DNA of 64,000 nt from Stenocarpella maydis (GCA_002270565.1 NQMI01000030.1:332941-396940), one strand, 5' to 3'; counted from the first letter of the stretch, positions 11,119-24,016 are shown. The notes: generated from the sequence alone by a model not told the origin. Translations and numbers: made by a program.

Positions 11119-12313
11119 ATCTGCGGGGAGGTGGGAATTGACTGAGAGTGTTCTCTGGAGTGGGACTGTGGTCTGTATCTGGCACGTGTGGTGTGCAGGA
11201 CCCCGGCTTTCTCAGGAATTTTATGGGGGGTCACATTTTTTGGTTTTTGATGAACAACCGTCGGGTGTTGGCGTTCCATGAAAAAGGGATACAGATGGGA
11301 GGGGATGAGGACAGGTCAGATGAAACATGAATCTCAGGGCCGACACGGTTGGATAGGCCGTCTTTTTCGACTTCTATGTACCGCAACGCACGACCTGAAA
11401 TGTCATCTGCGGAGGGCTGGAACGTCACGTGTATATGAATACGGCAAGAAAGGAAGGGGGAAAAAATCGCCATAGCTCTCCTCTCACAGCCGACTGGGAT
11501 CCGAGATGAAGGTGCCAGATATGGAAGAGAGCTGATAGGTCATTTCCGGGGACATGGTAACGTGGCAAAAGGGGAAGACGGGCTTGTGTGTGGGAAAATG
11601 ATGAGTGAGATGCAGTGAGGGCAACATCCCTGCGGTGATCCTGACTCGGACATCGGCCGAAAGCATGTGTGTGTCGTCTCAGATCTGGGGTTATAAGACG
11701 GGTTGTCCCAAGCTGCCACCGGACGAGTCTTTCAGTCATTTATAGATATATGAGGATAATAGGCCGGCATCTAGGCACCGGGACTATTTTGAGATGAGCC
11801 CATAGCATCGAAAACAGCTGGCTGGGAGGTGAGTGAGTGCCAAGAGGTGCAGTCAGTGAAGACCCGGACTGTGGATCTACCCAAGTACCGAGGTAGACAG
11901 ATTGATCAATGCAGTGTTATTGGTAGAATATTCTACGAGAAGCAGCAGCTGAATAAGGTTTCGTGGTAGTTGCAGGTGCAGGTGAGATGCCAATCCCAGA
12001 CTGCTGGGACCTGAAGGGGGGAAAGCCGGGAGAGAAGCACTAGGGTTTGATGTAGACACTTGCCATCTGAGTAGTTGATCGGTTCGTGGAATGAATCATC
12101 CGACTAGGCGGATGAATCATTCATCATGTATTATATTAGTTTCATTATTGTATTGGTTTGGCTCACGTAAACCGCAAGACAGGTGTTCATCCATGCCCAT
12201 CGGATGAGGGTGGACATATGTGGTCTACACTAGATGGTCTACTGCATAGCGCAGGTCTACGTTGACAGCAGTCATCTACTAGTACTGCAGAGACACGTGC
12301 ACATGCCCACCCC

Positions 12314-12338
12314 GACTGACTGACTGACTGACTGACTG
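12314..12338. repeat. (GACT)n microsatellite
   Basis: About six tandem copies of the tetramer GACT. A second array of the same unit lies at 34452-34485. Confidence 0.95.
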
Positions 12339-12947
12339 GTAGTGACAGAAAGAATAAACGAAGAAAAAAAAAGACTGACAACACACGTCCCCTGCAATCA
12401 GCGGGCTGACCGTGTAAATGAGTTGTCGACGTGTGGGCCCGGCCTAGGCTTATTTTAGCAACTCTTCAAACCCACCCACTTATACACTAGATAGTACACT
12501 AGTGTATACTAGCACTTGAGAGTAGCACTTGACCAGTTGACCTTGCCGCGCTGTCGATCTGCGGCCCACAGACAACGTCACAGCTGCGGGCGCCCTGGCG
12601 GGGCAATTGGCTTCCCAGAGCTCTCCCCCCTGGGCTTGCGGGCTGCAGGACAAGCGCGCGGGCGGGTGTGACCACGGATAGCACCCCAGGCCTTGCAAGC
12701 AGCGCAAAGCTGGTGTACACTACGGAGTACATGGCAGAATTACATAGTGGACATGTAGTCTCGTGCTCCTTACCTCCCTACCTCTTCAGTGTTCACTCAT
12801 ACCTGCCTAGGTAGACCACATGCACCGGGTACTTGTGGCATGATTTACCCCAGGGCATCACCATCCCTCCTCCGCCACCACCACGGCCCCGCCTGACCTT
12901 GCTCGCAACCTCTCTTCCAAGCTCAAGCTCCGACAAGTCCTGTCCTG

Positions 12948-13055
12948 ACTCCTGACCTGACCAGACCAGACCTGACCTGACCTTACCCAAGACCTGGACC
13001 AGGACCAGGACCAGGACCAGGACCAAGACCAGGGCTAGGGCCAGGGCCAGGACCA
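12948..13055. repeat. GACCAG-type minisatellite
   Basis: Degenerate CTGACC/CAGACC units pass into a perfect GGACCA hexamer array (about 12996-13030) and then into GGGCCA variants. The gradient of variants suggests stepwise slippage. It lies upstream of the phosphatase leader. Confidence 0.9.
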
Positions 13056-14068
13056 ACCCAGGCCATTATAGCCTGCCATTTTGTCTGACACAGATACGTT
13101 GTATTGTACACCACACACACAGCCGCCAGTCGTTCGGCTCCGGCCCAGGGTCGACCGCAGGCAAAAACCTCGTACCCGGCGTCAAGAAGGCGAGTCGGCG
13201 AGCTCCCTCCGTGGCCAAACAAGCACCTTTCTCTGCCTTGGCCTGCCCGGCTCTGGCCTTGCCTACCTTGCCTTGTGCCGCCCTGTGTTGCGCTGCGTCA
13301 CCAATCACAACGGCCAACACCTCACCTGCGACAATGTCAGCCACTTAGTCCAGCCTGCCCCGAGACGAGACAAGACGAAACGAACGAGGGAAGAGAGCAG
13401 AAGCCCGCCCCGTCACTCATTTGTCTTCCCTGGCCCTCAGCCTCGCCAGTGCCGGGTACTGTAGTCTATCTTGGCGGACCCCCTTGCAACAATCTTGAGT
13501 CACTCGTACTCGCATCGCCACACGTGCTCAAGTCAAACAATCGCATTGTCGCCGCTGGTGGCTTCGGCTTCGGCTTCGACGTCGACCCCCTTCATCCCTT
13601 CGCGCCCACCGCACTTCTCGTGCCCTCGAGCAACAATCCTCCGCTGCCCGACAACCAGCCCATCAACCGAGCTGAGCCTTTGCCTTGTTCCTGGATGCTG
13701 CCCAACACTGCAGCGCCGGCTCTGCTTCTCAACGACACTCGTTCCTTTGCGTCTCTTCCGCACGCCGGGCCACCCGCTCCCGGTGCCGTCGATATTTACA
13801 GACTCACATATTGCGCTGCCCATCGCTCGCCCCCCGCGCCCTGCGCGACGACTTCTTTCGCACAGTCGCACCCTTCTCCCTTCACTTGCAGAGACAAGGG
13901 TGCTTTTCTCGACTGCTCCCTTGGGTCGCGACTCCCCGCTCCGCCCTGGCTGCGCCGGCACCGGCAGTCGCATTCCACCCCGTCTCACCCATCAGCGGCC
14001 GCCGCTCAGACGCAGAGACTCCACTCACCACAACCTTGACCGAGTCGCATCGCCGGCCAGCCCTCGCC

Positions 14069-16003
14069 ATGGACCGCTTGCGGTCCGGCCTCCACCGGAA
14101 GAGCAGGAAGGCCTCGCCCTCTCGACCTACTATAGTTACCGACGGTGCCCACAGCCCCGGCAAGAACACTCCCTCACCCGTCTCGGCAGGTCCTCTCCAC
14201 GTCCCGCACCTCCCCAGCAGGGACAAGAAGGCCTCGCCCTTCCGCTCCCTGCGCGACTTCAGCCGCTCCCACAAGCGCCAACGCTCTCCCGCCGCCGGCT
14301 CGCCACGTTCGCCCATCGGCGCCACCTACACCTTCGATGGGCTCGACGACACGCCTACCAGCTCGCCCACCGTCCGGGGAGGCAGCGACGACGTGCACCC
14401 GCCAACAGAAGCAGACATGAGCGGGGACCCCGCCGGGGGTCCGCCCCCCAAGATGCCCTCCTTCCTGTCCCTGCCGCCGCAAGAGATCGTCGTCAAGTTT
14501 CAGGAGATCGTCTGGATGGAGCGCAACCGCATCTTGCAGAGCCAGACGAACCCCTCGCCAGAATTCAAGTGGGCGCGCGTGACTGGCGATCATCTGAGGA
14601 AGCTGGACAGGTATATGAACATCCAGCCCTGGGAGCACAACCGCGTTAGACTGCGCGTCCCACCAGGCAAGGTGGATTACGTCAACGCATCGCCAATAAC
14701 CCTGAGGCCTACCATGCCACAGCAAGGCCCTCGGTCACAAGCTCGAGGATCTGGGAACAAGGATGGCGCGGCGGTTGGGCTGTCGGACCTCGCGGGCGGC
14801 GCGCCCGACCGGTACATCGCCATGCAAGGGCCCAAACGAAACACCACAGACCACGTGTGGCGCATGGTAGTAGAGCAGCTGGAGAGCCCTGCCGTCATTG
14901 TGATGTTGACCGAGACTCACGAAGCGAACATGGAGAAATGTTACCCTTATTTCCCGCGCAGCCCTGAGGACGCGCCCGTGGAGATTAATGAGAGGAACGA
15001 ATTCGGCGATGCCTTCAGGGCAAGCGTTCGCTGCGAGGCAATCGAGGTGACCGAGGCCGGAGATGCCATCGAATTGCGGAAGTTGGTCATAAGATCCTAC
15101 AAGAGCCCAGGCAAGATCACAAAGACTCGTAATAATGGCGACAGGGATAATCTAGCCACACCGGTCGAAGTTGCAGTGGACGGCAGCGGCGACGTGAAGA
15201 TGCTATCGCCCGCCAAGACCGCCCCGGGCTGTGAAGATCTCTCTGAAGAAGATGGCAGTGATGATAAGAGCGTCAGCGCGGAACTCGAGGGATCCAGCAA
15301 TGCGCATGAGAAAGAGTTGCCAGCAGAGTATGAGGAGCGCATCGTATGGCACTTCCTCTACAAGAAGTGGCCCGACTTTGGTGTCCCAGCCCTTGAGGAC
15401 ATTGACAGTTTTTTCACGCTGATGCGCCTGTCGCGCGAGAAGAACGCCAGCCCCGAGAACCCCCGCATCGTGCACTGCAGCGCGGGCGTGGGGCGCAGCG
15501 GAACGTTCATCGCCCTGGAGCACCTGATACGCGAGTTGGACGCCGGCGTAATGGACAATTGGGACTCGCCCTCGCACTTCCGCCACGGGAGGACGGAAGA
15601 GGGCGACTCCGCCACCACCGAAGGTGACCATAACAATGGCCACCATCGGAGCGGCGACAACTCGGACGGCAAGATGGACGTCGAGGACCAGCACACGACC
15701 GCCACCACCGAGGTGGACGGCGACGATCTCATCTTCCACACGGTGAACCAGCTGCGCGAGCAGCGGCGCAGCATGGTGCAGGCCGAGCCACAGTACCTGT
15801 TCATCTACGAGGTTATGCGCAAGCTCTGGGAAGACAGATATGGGCCGTCCGCGTCCCCATCCGCCGGGTCGCCCGCCGGGCCGCCGCCACGGATCAGCAG
15901 ACCCAACGATACCGGTGGTGAGGACAGCGACACCGGGCAGCCTGCCCGCAAGAGGCAGGAGTTTGACCCCTTTGTCGAGCAGCAGCGGGACCACCCGGCC
16001 TAG
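14069..16003 (+). CDS. Classical protein tyrosine phosphatase (Pyp/Ptp type)
   Basis: Single exon, 644 residues. A basic, Ser/Pro-rich N-terminal tail (about 1-130) precedes the PTP domain. Visible motifs: the substrate-loop equivalent VDYVNAS, the QGP motif YIAMQGP, the WPD loop at W434-P435-D436, and the P-loop HCSAGVGRSG with catalytic Cys470 and Arg476. All catalytic residues are intact, so the enzyme should dephosphorylate phosphotyrosine. In fungi such enzymes usually act on stress and cell-cycle MAP kinases. Two insertions are unusual: an acidic low-complexity loop (about residues 350-410) before the WPD strand, and a His/Asp-rich loop (about 505-550) between the P-loop and the Q-loop helix. 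The ATG at 14069 is the first in frame with the domain. Confidence 0.93.
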   Translation: MDRLRSGLHRKSRKASPSRPTIVTDGAHSPGKNTPSPVSAGPLHVPHLPSRDKKASPFRSLRDFSRSHKRQRSPAAGSPRSPIGATYTFDGLDDTPTSSPTVRGGSDDVHPPTEADMSGDPAGGPPPKMPSFLSLPPQEIVVKFQEIVWMERNRILQSQTNPSPEFKWARVTGDHLRKLDRYMNIQPWEHNRVRLRVPPGKVDYVNASPITLRPTMPQQGPRSQARGSGNKDGAAVGLSDLAGGAPDRYIAMQGPKRNTTDHVWRMVVEQLESPAVIVMLTETHEANMEKCYPYFPRSPEDAPVEINERNEFGDAFRASVRCEAIEVTEAGDAIELRKLVIRSYKSPGKITKTRNNGDRDNLATPVEVAVDGSGDVKMLSPAKTAPGCEDLSEEDGSDDKSVSAELEGSSNAHEKELPAEYEERIVWHFLYKKWPDFGVPALEDIDSFFTLMRLSREKNASPENPRIVHCSAGVGRSGTFIALEHLIRELDAGVMDNWDSPSHFRHGRTEEGDSATTEGDHNNGHHRSGDNSDGKMDVEDQHTTATTEVDGDDLIFHTVNQLREQRRSMVQAEPQYLFIYEVMRKLWEDRYGPSASPSAGSPAGPPPRISRPNDTGGEDSDTGQPARKRQEFDPFVEQQRDHPA

Positions 16004-17405
16004 GTGCTCGGGGCCCGGCAGCTCGGCAGGAGGCGGTCCTCGGACAACGGCAGCGGCAGGGCTGACAGCGGCCGCCACACCAGAGGTAGCGGCCGCAACG
16101 ATGAGAACAGGAGGGGAGACCGGAGCTCTTTCTTGATACCCATACCGCCTGGCTTCCCTGGACCGCGGAGGAGTGTTTCCTATAATGGCGACGAGAGAGG
16201 CGGGGAAAAGAGGAAGAGGTCGTCCCGGGAGCCACGGCACTTCGAGGATCCGGCCATGTCATGAGATACTGCATCTGGGGGGTAGGGCATGAGGCGTTGG
16301 CAGAATTTTCCTTTCTTCCGTTTTTTTTTTTGGCTCTTGGTGGTTATTCCGTGCCCTGAGCGCACACATTAACGGTTCCAGTCTCCCGAGGATACCACCG
16401 TTCGATGGGGTCATTGTTTTAGCATAGCATATTTGTTGTCCTTGCCTGCCTCGTTGTTTACTACCCTCGGCTACCCATACAGCATTGCATTGTCGCATGG
16501 GTTCACTTTTTTCTTCTTCGATATGCACAAAGCAGGGACACCAAACGGGGGAAGGAGGAGGATAGCATAATGTTTTTTTTTCTGTTTTCGAGCGACGGTG
16601 GTAAACTCATATTACCACATGCATACACCCAAGATTGAGGCCCCTCTTGGAGGAATGGAGTGGTGTGTCCTCTTTTAGGGCAGCACCTGGGTTAATCTGA
16701 TCTACCTCAAGTTCTACCACCACACACTTGTCTTACTGCTATGATTGGAGGCGAGGCGTATGTCTTGTGTGAATTGGTCGGCGTTCCCCCTTGTGAGCGG
16801 GCTGGAGTATAGTATTCCCATTTAGGTTGAGATCCGCGTAGCAATGGATATACATAGCATCCAGCATATATCTTAGGATGCATACATGCATACATAGTAG
16901 CCCATTTCCACCCTCCTCACTGGATGCCCGAGATCTCACTCGCCGGATCTCGGGGGCGATCTCGCGACTTCGCGGGTACGAGTTTCAGCCTCGGCTCGGC
17001 GTTTGTTGGGCAGTACGGCGTGTTGTTGCTGGACCTGTGTACCAACCCTAGAAGCCGCCGAAATCCGACGTTGTCCGACCGAGCTCGCATAAGACACGGC
17101 CGACGCCAGGGAACAGCAATGACAACTGCGCCGCGCCAACAATCCATCCGTCGCGGGGCTTGCGGGGGGAGTGGGGATATCTCTTTTATCTCCGGCACGC
17201 GACAGACCACGGGCGACATCAATTCGACGTAGCTCGTTCCCATATGCGATGCGGTGGCACTGGCCCAGAAGTATGGGCAGACACATTTATATATGACCAT
17301 GGCCCTGATGGAATAATTGGTCTGAGAACTCTGATCTCAGTGACTGGCATGTGATGATACACCGTTGAGCACACAACTCCAACCCAAGACCCGTTGACCG
17401 CGACC
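16004..17405. other. Intergenic region between PTP and amidohydrolase
   Basis: About 1.4 kb without a recognisable gene. It should hold the PTP 3' UTR and the promoter of the amidohydrolase, including the inverted repeat at 16927-16954. Confidence 0.6.
16927..16954. promoter_or_regulatory. Perfect 9-bp inverted repeat, possible activator site
   Basis: CCCGAGATC at 16927-16935 is mirrored exactly by GATCTCGGG at 16946-16954, with a 10-bp spacer, about 450 bp upstream of the amidohydrolase ATG. The half sites end in CCG/CGG, the kind of triplet bound by Zn2Cys6 fungal activators. Function is inference only. Confidence 0.35.
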
Positions 17406-19063
17406 ATGGCATCCCAACGCATCCTCCTCAAGGGCGGGACCCTCCTGCTCCACGACGCCAACGACAAGGTCGTGCCGACGAGGGCAGACCTCCTCATCGA
17501 GGGCGACAAGATCTCCAGGATCGAGCCCGACATCGACCCCGCCGCCGCCGGAGCCGCACCCGCCAGGGTCATCGACTGCTCCTCCAAGGTCGTCTCCCCG
17601 GGCTTCGTCTCGACGCACGCGCACCTGTGGCAGTCGCAGCTCAAGGGCCGGCACGCCAACCACACGCTGGTCGAGTACATGCCCTCGGGCTGCTACACGG
17701 GCACCTTCTACGCGCCGCGCGACCTCTTCTGGGGCCAGCTCGCCGGCGCCATGGAGTCGGTCGACGCCGGGACCACCACCGTCGTCGACCACTCGCACCT
17801 CAACCTGGGGCCTGACTACCGTGAGAACCCCCCGTTCTGCCCTTTTGACTGCGCCTATCTGCCTATGCATGTAAAAGAGAGAGAGGGGGGGGGGGGAGGG
17901 AGAATTAGGAACACATGCATGGATATACAACTAACACGCGCACAGCCAAAACCGCAATCCAGGCCCTCGCCACCTCGGGCCTGCGCACGGTATACTGCTA
18001 CTGCCCCCCACGGCGCGTAGCCTCCTTCAGCCCGCTCAGGCTGGAGGAGGAGCCCGTGCCGACGCCAGAGGTCCTCGACGCCTTCGAGTCCCTCGCCTCC
18101 CCGGCCAGGCCGCACGCCAACGGCCGCGTGACAGTCGGCTTCGCCCTGGACAACATCTTCCTGCCGCCGGCGACGCTGCGGTCCATCTACGCGCGGCTGC
18201 GCGGCGAGGGCGGCGGCGCCCGCGCACAGGTCATCACCACGCACGCGCCGGGGGGCCCGGCCTTTGGCGGGCGGCCGCCGGCGGTGTCGGTCCTCGGCGG
18301 GGCGGGCGTCCTGGGGCCGGACGTGCTCCTGAGCCACGCGCCGGGGCTCGAGGCCGAGGACGAGGCGGCGCTGGCGGGGGCGGGGGCGTTCGTGTCGAGC
18401 ACGCCCAACACGGAGCTGCAGATGGGCATGGACCCCGTGTCGCTGCGGCGGGGGGTGCTCGCGGGCCGGGCGGGCAGCCTGGGCGTGGACTGCCACTCGT
18501 GGGGCACGAGCTACATGCCGGCGCAGATGACGCTGGCGCTGCAGGCGCGGCGGCTCGGGAGGGCGGGCGACGCGGGCAGGGAGGGGCGGTGGGTGCGCCG
18601 CGCCGAGGGGACGGCCGAGGAGGCGTTCAACCTCGCGACGGTGGGCGGGGCGCGCGCCGCGGGCATGGCGGGGGCGGTCGGGCGGCTGGCCGTGGGGTTC
18701 AAGGCCGACGTTGTCGTGTTTGACGGGCTGAGCCCCGGGATGGCGGCCGCGGCGCAGGAGGACCCCGTGGCGGCCGTCGTGCTGCACTCTAGCATCCGCG
18801 ACGTGGAGGCGGTCATCGTGGACGGGGTGGTGAGGAAGGAGGGCGGGCGGCTGTGTGATGTTGTGGTTGAGGATGCGCCCGATGGGCTCGAGGGGCAGAG
18901 CGTGCCTCCGGGCACGGCACTCGGGTGGCAGGATGTCGCGAGGGAGATGCTGACGAGCCGAGGTGAGCTCAGTGGCCGGTTTGAGGGCGTGGGGTTTGCG
19001 AGGGCCGAGGAGGATGTCATTGACATGTGGCACATGGACCGGTCAGCCATGGTGGAGCGATGA
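17406..19063 (+). CDS. Amidohydrolase-superfamily metal-dependent hydrolase/deaminase
   Basis: Exons 17406-17820 and 17946-19063 (125-nt intron, donor GTGAGA, phase 1) give 510 residues. The layout is that of the SsnA/AtzA/TrzN-like group: an N-terminal beta-sandwich strand with LIEGDKISRIEPDI, the metal-binding HxH (His71, His73, in STHAHLW), VVDHSHLNLG, then candidate metal His residues in ITTHAPG and LLSHAPG. The barrel Asp lies in LGVDCHSWG, and a C-terminal segment reads VGRLAVGFKADVVVFDGLSP. The family hydrolyses or deaminates cyclic amidines and aromatic or nucleobase-like rings; the substrate here is unknown. It is very GC-rich. The intron carries a G10-class homopolymer. Confidence 0.87.
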
Positions 19064-22000
19064 TGGCAGGCATGAGAAGGATAAAAGACCGCTTCGTTCT
19101 CGGCACATGTGTCGACGAGTGGTGGACATCTCCTCTCTGTTGAACTGTATAATTACTATCGATACTTGTTTCCCATGGCTCCCACCCTGTGAGCCTCGAT
19201 ATGAGTAAATGATCCGGCCTCCGGGCTGTGGGAGGATATTGCGACTCAAGATAGCATCGCGGATTGTATGCCACATAGAGTACCAAGAGCCGGTGAGGTT
19301 TCTCACAGTCTGGTGGTCAGCAATACGACCAGACGGAGCATGCATGTGTGCAGAATTTTGATCAGCAGCATTCTCGCTTCCCTATCGAGGTGGAGGCACC
19401 CAGCCGAGCTGAGGTGTCGAGAGGAACCGACATGCCCCTCGGGGCTGAGCTCGAGAATGACGTCCCTTGTCCTGGGTGCCAGTGAGAAGAAGCACACTGA
19501 TGCAGGGACTGCCTCGCTTGACCCTGGTCCGTCTGAACAAGTCGAGCGTCTGACAGGCACAAGAGCAATGCGGTGTGTGTGGTTTCACAACCGGGCCAAG
19601 CCCGTGCCTGCGGTTCAATTTCAGCCCAAAAGAGTGAGTCAAACGGGGAAAGCAAAAAAAGAGAACAAGAATAAGAGATGCCAGGGGACAAAACCTCAAG
19701 GCAAATTTCGACCGGGATGATTGCCCGACAGGAGGGCGGACCTGTGGGCTAGGGCCGGGGGGCGGTTGAAGTGGGCGTCGTCCGAAGTGCGGACTGTGAC
19801 GACGTGATGGAAGGGCGATATATCTCCTGTGATAAGACGACTAGGAACCGACGGTCCGCGGTGGCTAAAATGCTGAGAGAAGTTGGGATTCCAAGGACGA
19901 GTTGGCACACGGTACCATCAGGACCGGCGGCTATTGGCGAGTTCTTGGGTACCGTACAGACATTTCGGGCAAGGACAAGAGGGAAGTGCCGTCGAGTCGC
20001 GCTGCTGGTGGTTGGTTGTCTCGAGCACGAGGTCATCGTCACCCCTCGTGTGCGCGCGTGTGTGTAATGACAGGGAGCAAGGCTGACTGGCAAAAGTAAC
20101 GTCGGAGGACCTGCATGCACTTAGTGTACACTAGCTCCCCAGGCTTGACTGGGGAGGGGGATAAGAAAATAAAACATAAAACAGACAAAAAGGGCCTCGC
20201 GCATTCGCTTGCCTGTGCCGGATGTGACGTCGAGCAGCAGCATCAGCAACGCAGCTGGCTGGGAGAGTTCAGAGCTATCCCATGTGCGAGATGCTTATTC
20301 TTGTCGCGAGGCCGCGTGCGGTCAGTGCAGGATGACTGTCCCCGAATCAACAGCCTGCCCTTGGGCCTTGCCCTGATTGCACCTCCGCTGCATTGCCTTG
20401 CACCGCGTCAATCTTGGGTAGTAACGAGGAATCAGGTTGGGAGCCTATGTGCCACAGCATGCATGTAGGCGGCTGGGCTGCGGGCTGAGCTGACGAGCAG
20501 CTAAGATTATGGAGGAGAGGAGGACGAGTAGGAGCAACGTCCAAAAACACCTCGACACCGCCCATCATTGCCGGATTCGTCTTGACCGGGGCGCCTGTCG
20601 GTGAAAAGCTCAGGCACAATCATCCCTGGTTTCAATTTTTTTTTTTTTTCTTTCTCTTGCTCGCCCTCCCCCTCCCTCCATCTTCCGTGAGGGTCTGTCT
20701 GGACACTGGCGACGGTGAGTGGTAGGATGAGACGATATCCGCCCACATTGATAATTAATTCCATGCAAAACCCACCCGTCGCACCGGGCCACAGAGGACC
20801 ACATGGCGACAGCTCCATCTGTCGCGTGCGACCAGACAATGTCGCAAGGCTTGTGGTAATGTGGGCATGTTACAGCAAGGACGGGGTGCGCAATAGCCAA
20901 AGACACCCAAAACGACAAAAATGACAAAAATGTGTCCACTGCATGGGATGCACGACGCAGATCCACAGCAAAAGCACAGACATTCCCGACCAGGGTCCCG
21001 TAACCGTACCTTGTCCATCCTTCAATGCCGTCTGTTGTGCCGGGTACTCAGGTACCGAGTACTGTAATGACCAGCCAGGCAACCCGTCGCGTCCTGTCAC
21101 CCGCCGGGGCGCTGGGGATAACGATCAGCAGCTCCATGACTTGCAGCCCGTGTTTGCGCCTGACGATGCCCGACCTTACCGTACCATGCGTACGTACTCT
21201 CTCATGTCCCCTGAGTCGGGCCCATGTCTATCACTCATGACACCGGCAGCCTAGCCCGGCACCCACCTTGGGCCCTTTTCGACCTTGACCTTCGTTTATT
21301 ATGGAAGCACCGAGTCAAGCCTCTTATCTCGCGTGTGCGCGGTGCGTGCGTGCGCAACTAGAAAACCCAATACACGCTTTCACATTTCACACAACCTCAG
21401 CTCGGATCACCTTCCGGCCCCGTCTCGGCTGGCCAGACCAAGTCTCGCGCGCGGGCTCGACGCTGACGACGCATCTTTGTTTCCCGCGGCAGCGGCACCA
21501 GTGGGGGATGAACCCAATGGGCCGAGGCTGAGAGGTCAGATGCCCCCAGGGGTTTGGTCTAAGGTTCAGTCTCGTTGGCATCCGCGGCCGGTTACAGACT
21601 TGGCTTTTGCTCTATTTCATCCCACCCCCCCCCCCGGCCCTTGGCTGGGTGAAAACGACGCGAGGTCGTTTTCGGGAGTGACGGGTCTGATGCGGCCGCA
21701 TGAACCATGGTGAAAGGGTGCCGTCTCGGGATGTCTCTCCGGTGGGGGTGGGGGAAGGGGAGGGGGAGGGGGAGGTTGGGAGACCAGCCCACGATTCTCT
21801 GCTGTCGGGTTTGGGTTTGGGTCCGAGTGCGCGGCCAGTAGCTTGACGTGACAGCCTGGAGGTTGTCTCTGCCTGATGCCCGGTGTCTGGCTGAAGGTGT
21901 GGGATTGAGCCGACAAAGGTCTCGAGATTGGCCTTGTCCCAAGCCCTGTCAGAAAAATATTCCAGACCGGGGCGCCCCGCTGGTCTTCAACACCACGGCT

Positions 22001-22389
22001 CCCATCACGACCTGTGGTGCCGCCAGCGGGCCTCACCCCTGCCAGATGTGTCTGTGGCCCACGATGACCCACGATGGCAGCACAGGGCTCGGACGGCGAG
22101 GCTGTCTGGGCTGTGGCAGCCGGCTTCTCCGCCGCCCATGACCAGCTTCCGCCCTGAGAACCACGCCATCAAAGTCAGGCCTGCTGAGTCCCGCACAACA
22201 CAACACTGGCATGGCATCCGCCGGTCATCAACAGCGAGCAGAGAGAAGAGGGGCACTTGAACCAGCAGTGGTTGAGAGACAAGTCTCGCCGGCCATCCTC
22301 CGGCTTGACACGTGCGTGGTTTGACCTGACCAGGTGCTGGCAAATTTTCCTCCACGCACGGCCTCATGTATACGAACAGGGAAATACAT

Positions 22390-22427
22390 ATACACACGCG
22401 CACACACGCGCGCACACACGCGCACGC
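22390..22427. repeat. (CA)/(CG) alternating purine-pyrimidine tract
   Basis: Alternating ACACGCGC sequence of about 38 bp, a type of tract able to adopt Z-DNA. Confidence 0.9.
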
Positions 22428-24016
22428 CTCGTCCTCGTCCTCATCCTCGTGTGCCTCGGGCCCCGCTCCTGCTCCCGATAGCAGCTACTTTAAGTACTTC
22501 CCTTTGCTTGGCTGGAAGGAGGGTCCGTCTCAGGTTCACGAGGCTCGGTCTGCCAACGGCGACAGGATCAAGAATGCGCCAGCGCGAGGGACACGGGTTC
22601 AAAACACCGTCCAGGCTATAGTTTTATCCTGCCACAGTCCCAATTTCCGCCCACCCCAGAAGCGCCATCCTCCCGCCCGCCGAAGCAGCCGGGTGCGACA
22701 TGTCAAGCAGCATGTGCCCTTGCTCTATGTGCTTTGCCCTTCTTTGTTCTCGCCGGCCGGCAGCCCTGGTTGGCTCGTTGGGTTGCAATGTAAATCTGCG
22801 TCCCACCTTTTCCCAGCGGCGCTATACCCCCCTGCTCCAAATCCCACCGACAATCTCGCAGAGATCTGCCGCCTGGCTAAAAGGGCCATGGGACCACGCC
22901 ACACCCCTGCCCTGGCTGCCTGTCTGCCTGTCTGCCTGTCTGGCCTGTCAGCCTGTCAGGACGTGGGCGGGGCCCCTCTGCTGACTTCCCTGCAAGGCGA
23001 TTCGTGATACTCTGACCCAAACCCCGGTTCTTTTTTTCTTCTTTTTTTTTTTTCCCTCACCCCCCTGCTATGCTCATGGTCTTCTAGAAGTTTTCCGCAG
23101 CAAGCAAGCAACCTGTCTCGCGCCCCATCTATTACACCGTGTTGTCTGGTGTGGTGTAGGTCTACTGAAGCAGACCCTCCATGGCTACACTGCATAAGCA
23201 CATGTCAGGAGAGCTGGCTTCTTCAATCCTGGCCCACCGCACGGCGCATTCATTACCACGGTACACTGACGGCCCTGCTTCTGTGCTCGTCGCAGGTCAG
23301 ATGTTGCCGGTGCCTGGCTACCACCGTCTCAGTGGTACCATGTTTCGATTGGAGTCAGTTTCTGGACTAGATACTAGTACACTGTTGGTTAGCCCGGACT
23401 TGTACGAGCAGTCGAGTACATGTGCCCTCTTGGCCGCGCGTATCCGAAGTCGTCGCCGTCTCTTTCACGTGCATGGGGGGAAGCAAACCCAAGTCCAACG
23501 TCGACCACCCAATCCCCTTACTGTCGCCAGCCCCAAATCTATTATGCTTTGGGTCTGTCTCGAGCCAACTGAAACGCCCGTTCGTCTCCTCTTGCCCGGC
23601 CTTCTCCTAGTGCCGCAACGGCGACATAGAGTCGGGGTTAAAGTTAGGCCAGGCCACCCACCAGCCTGGCCAGTCTTCCCACGGAGCTCCACTTCCTCCC
23701 GCGGCGGAAAGTCTAATAATCAGCATCAGAAGGTTGCCCTGCGTCCGTCCCGCGGGCGCAGGGCCAGGTCGCACTGCTCAGCTTACTCAGGCCCACCCGA
23801 AGGGTGACCATTTGCAGCTACCGATCGCGGTGACACGGCAGACTGCGTCCTGCACCCTCCCAGGCGGTACGCTATGGTATAATTTCGCCCCCTCAGATGT
23901 GTGTCTGGCATCCTGGGGAGTTGTCATTAGGGTTTCCCACAACGCAGCCTAGTGCCGTCACCACACACGCATCGATGCGGCATCCGCACGTCTTGTGGCA
24001 TCTGAAAAAAAAACCC

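Larger units (their letters stand above)
11119..14068. other. Intergenic region and long leader before the PTP gene
   Basis: No gene recognised over about 2.9 kb. It contains simple repeats at 12314-12338 and about 12950-13055. From about 13100 it becomes C-rich and pyrimidine-rich, as expected for a promoter and 5' leader. The frame of the phosphatase is open upstream to 13685 but has no ATG there. Confidence 0.6.

Noticed and set aside
13685..14068. N-terminal extension of the tyrosine phosphatase in the open upstream frame
   Set aside because: The frame is open but contains no ATG before 14069, and the sequence is C-rich leader-like. The extension would need a TTG start.
17855..19033. 392-codon minus-strand frame opposite the amidohydrolase
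   Set aside because: Arg/His/Pro-rich shadow frame caused by high GC at third codon positions. The plus strand encodes the known family.
22560..22630. tRNA-like GGGTTCAAA motif
   Set aside because: No matching acceptor, D or anticodon stems.
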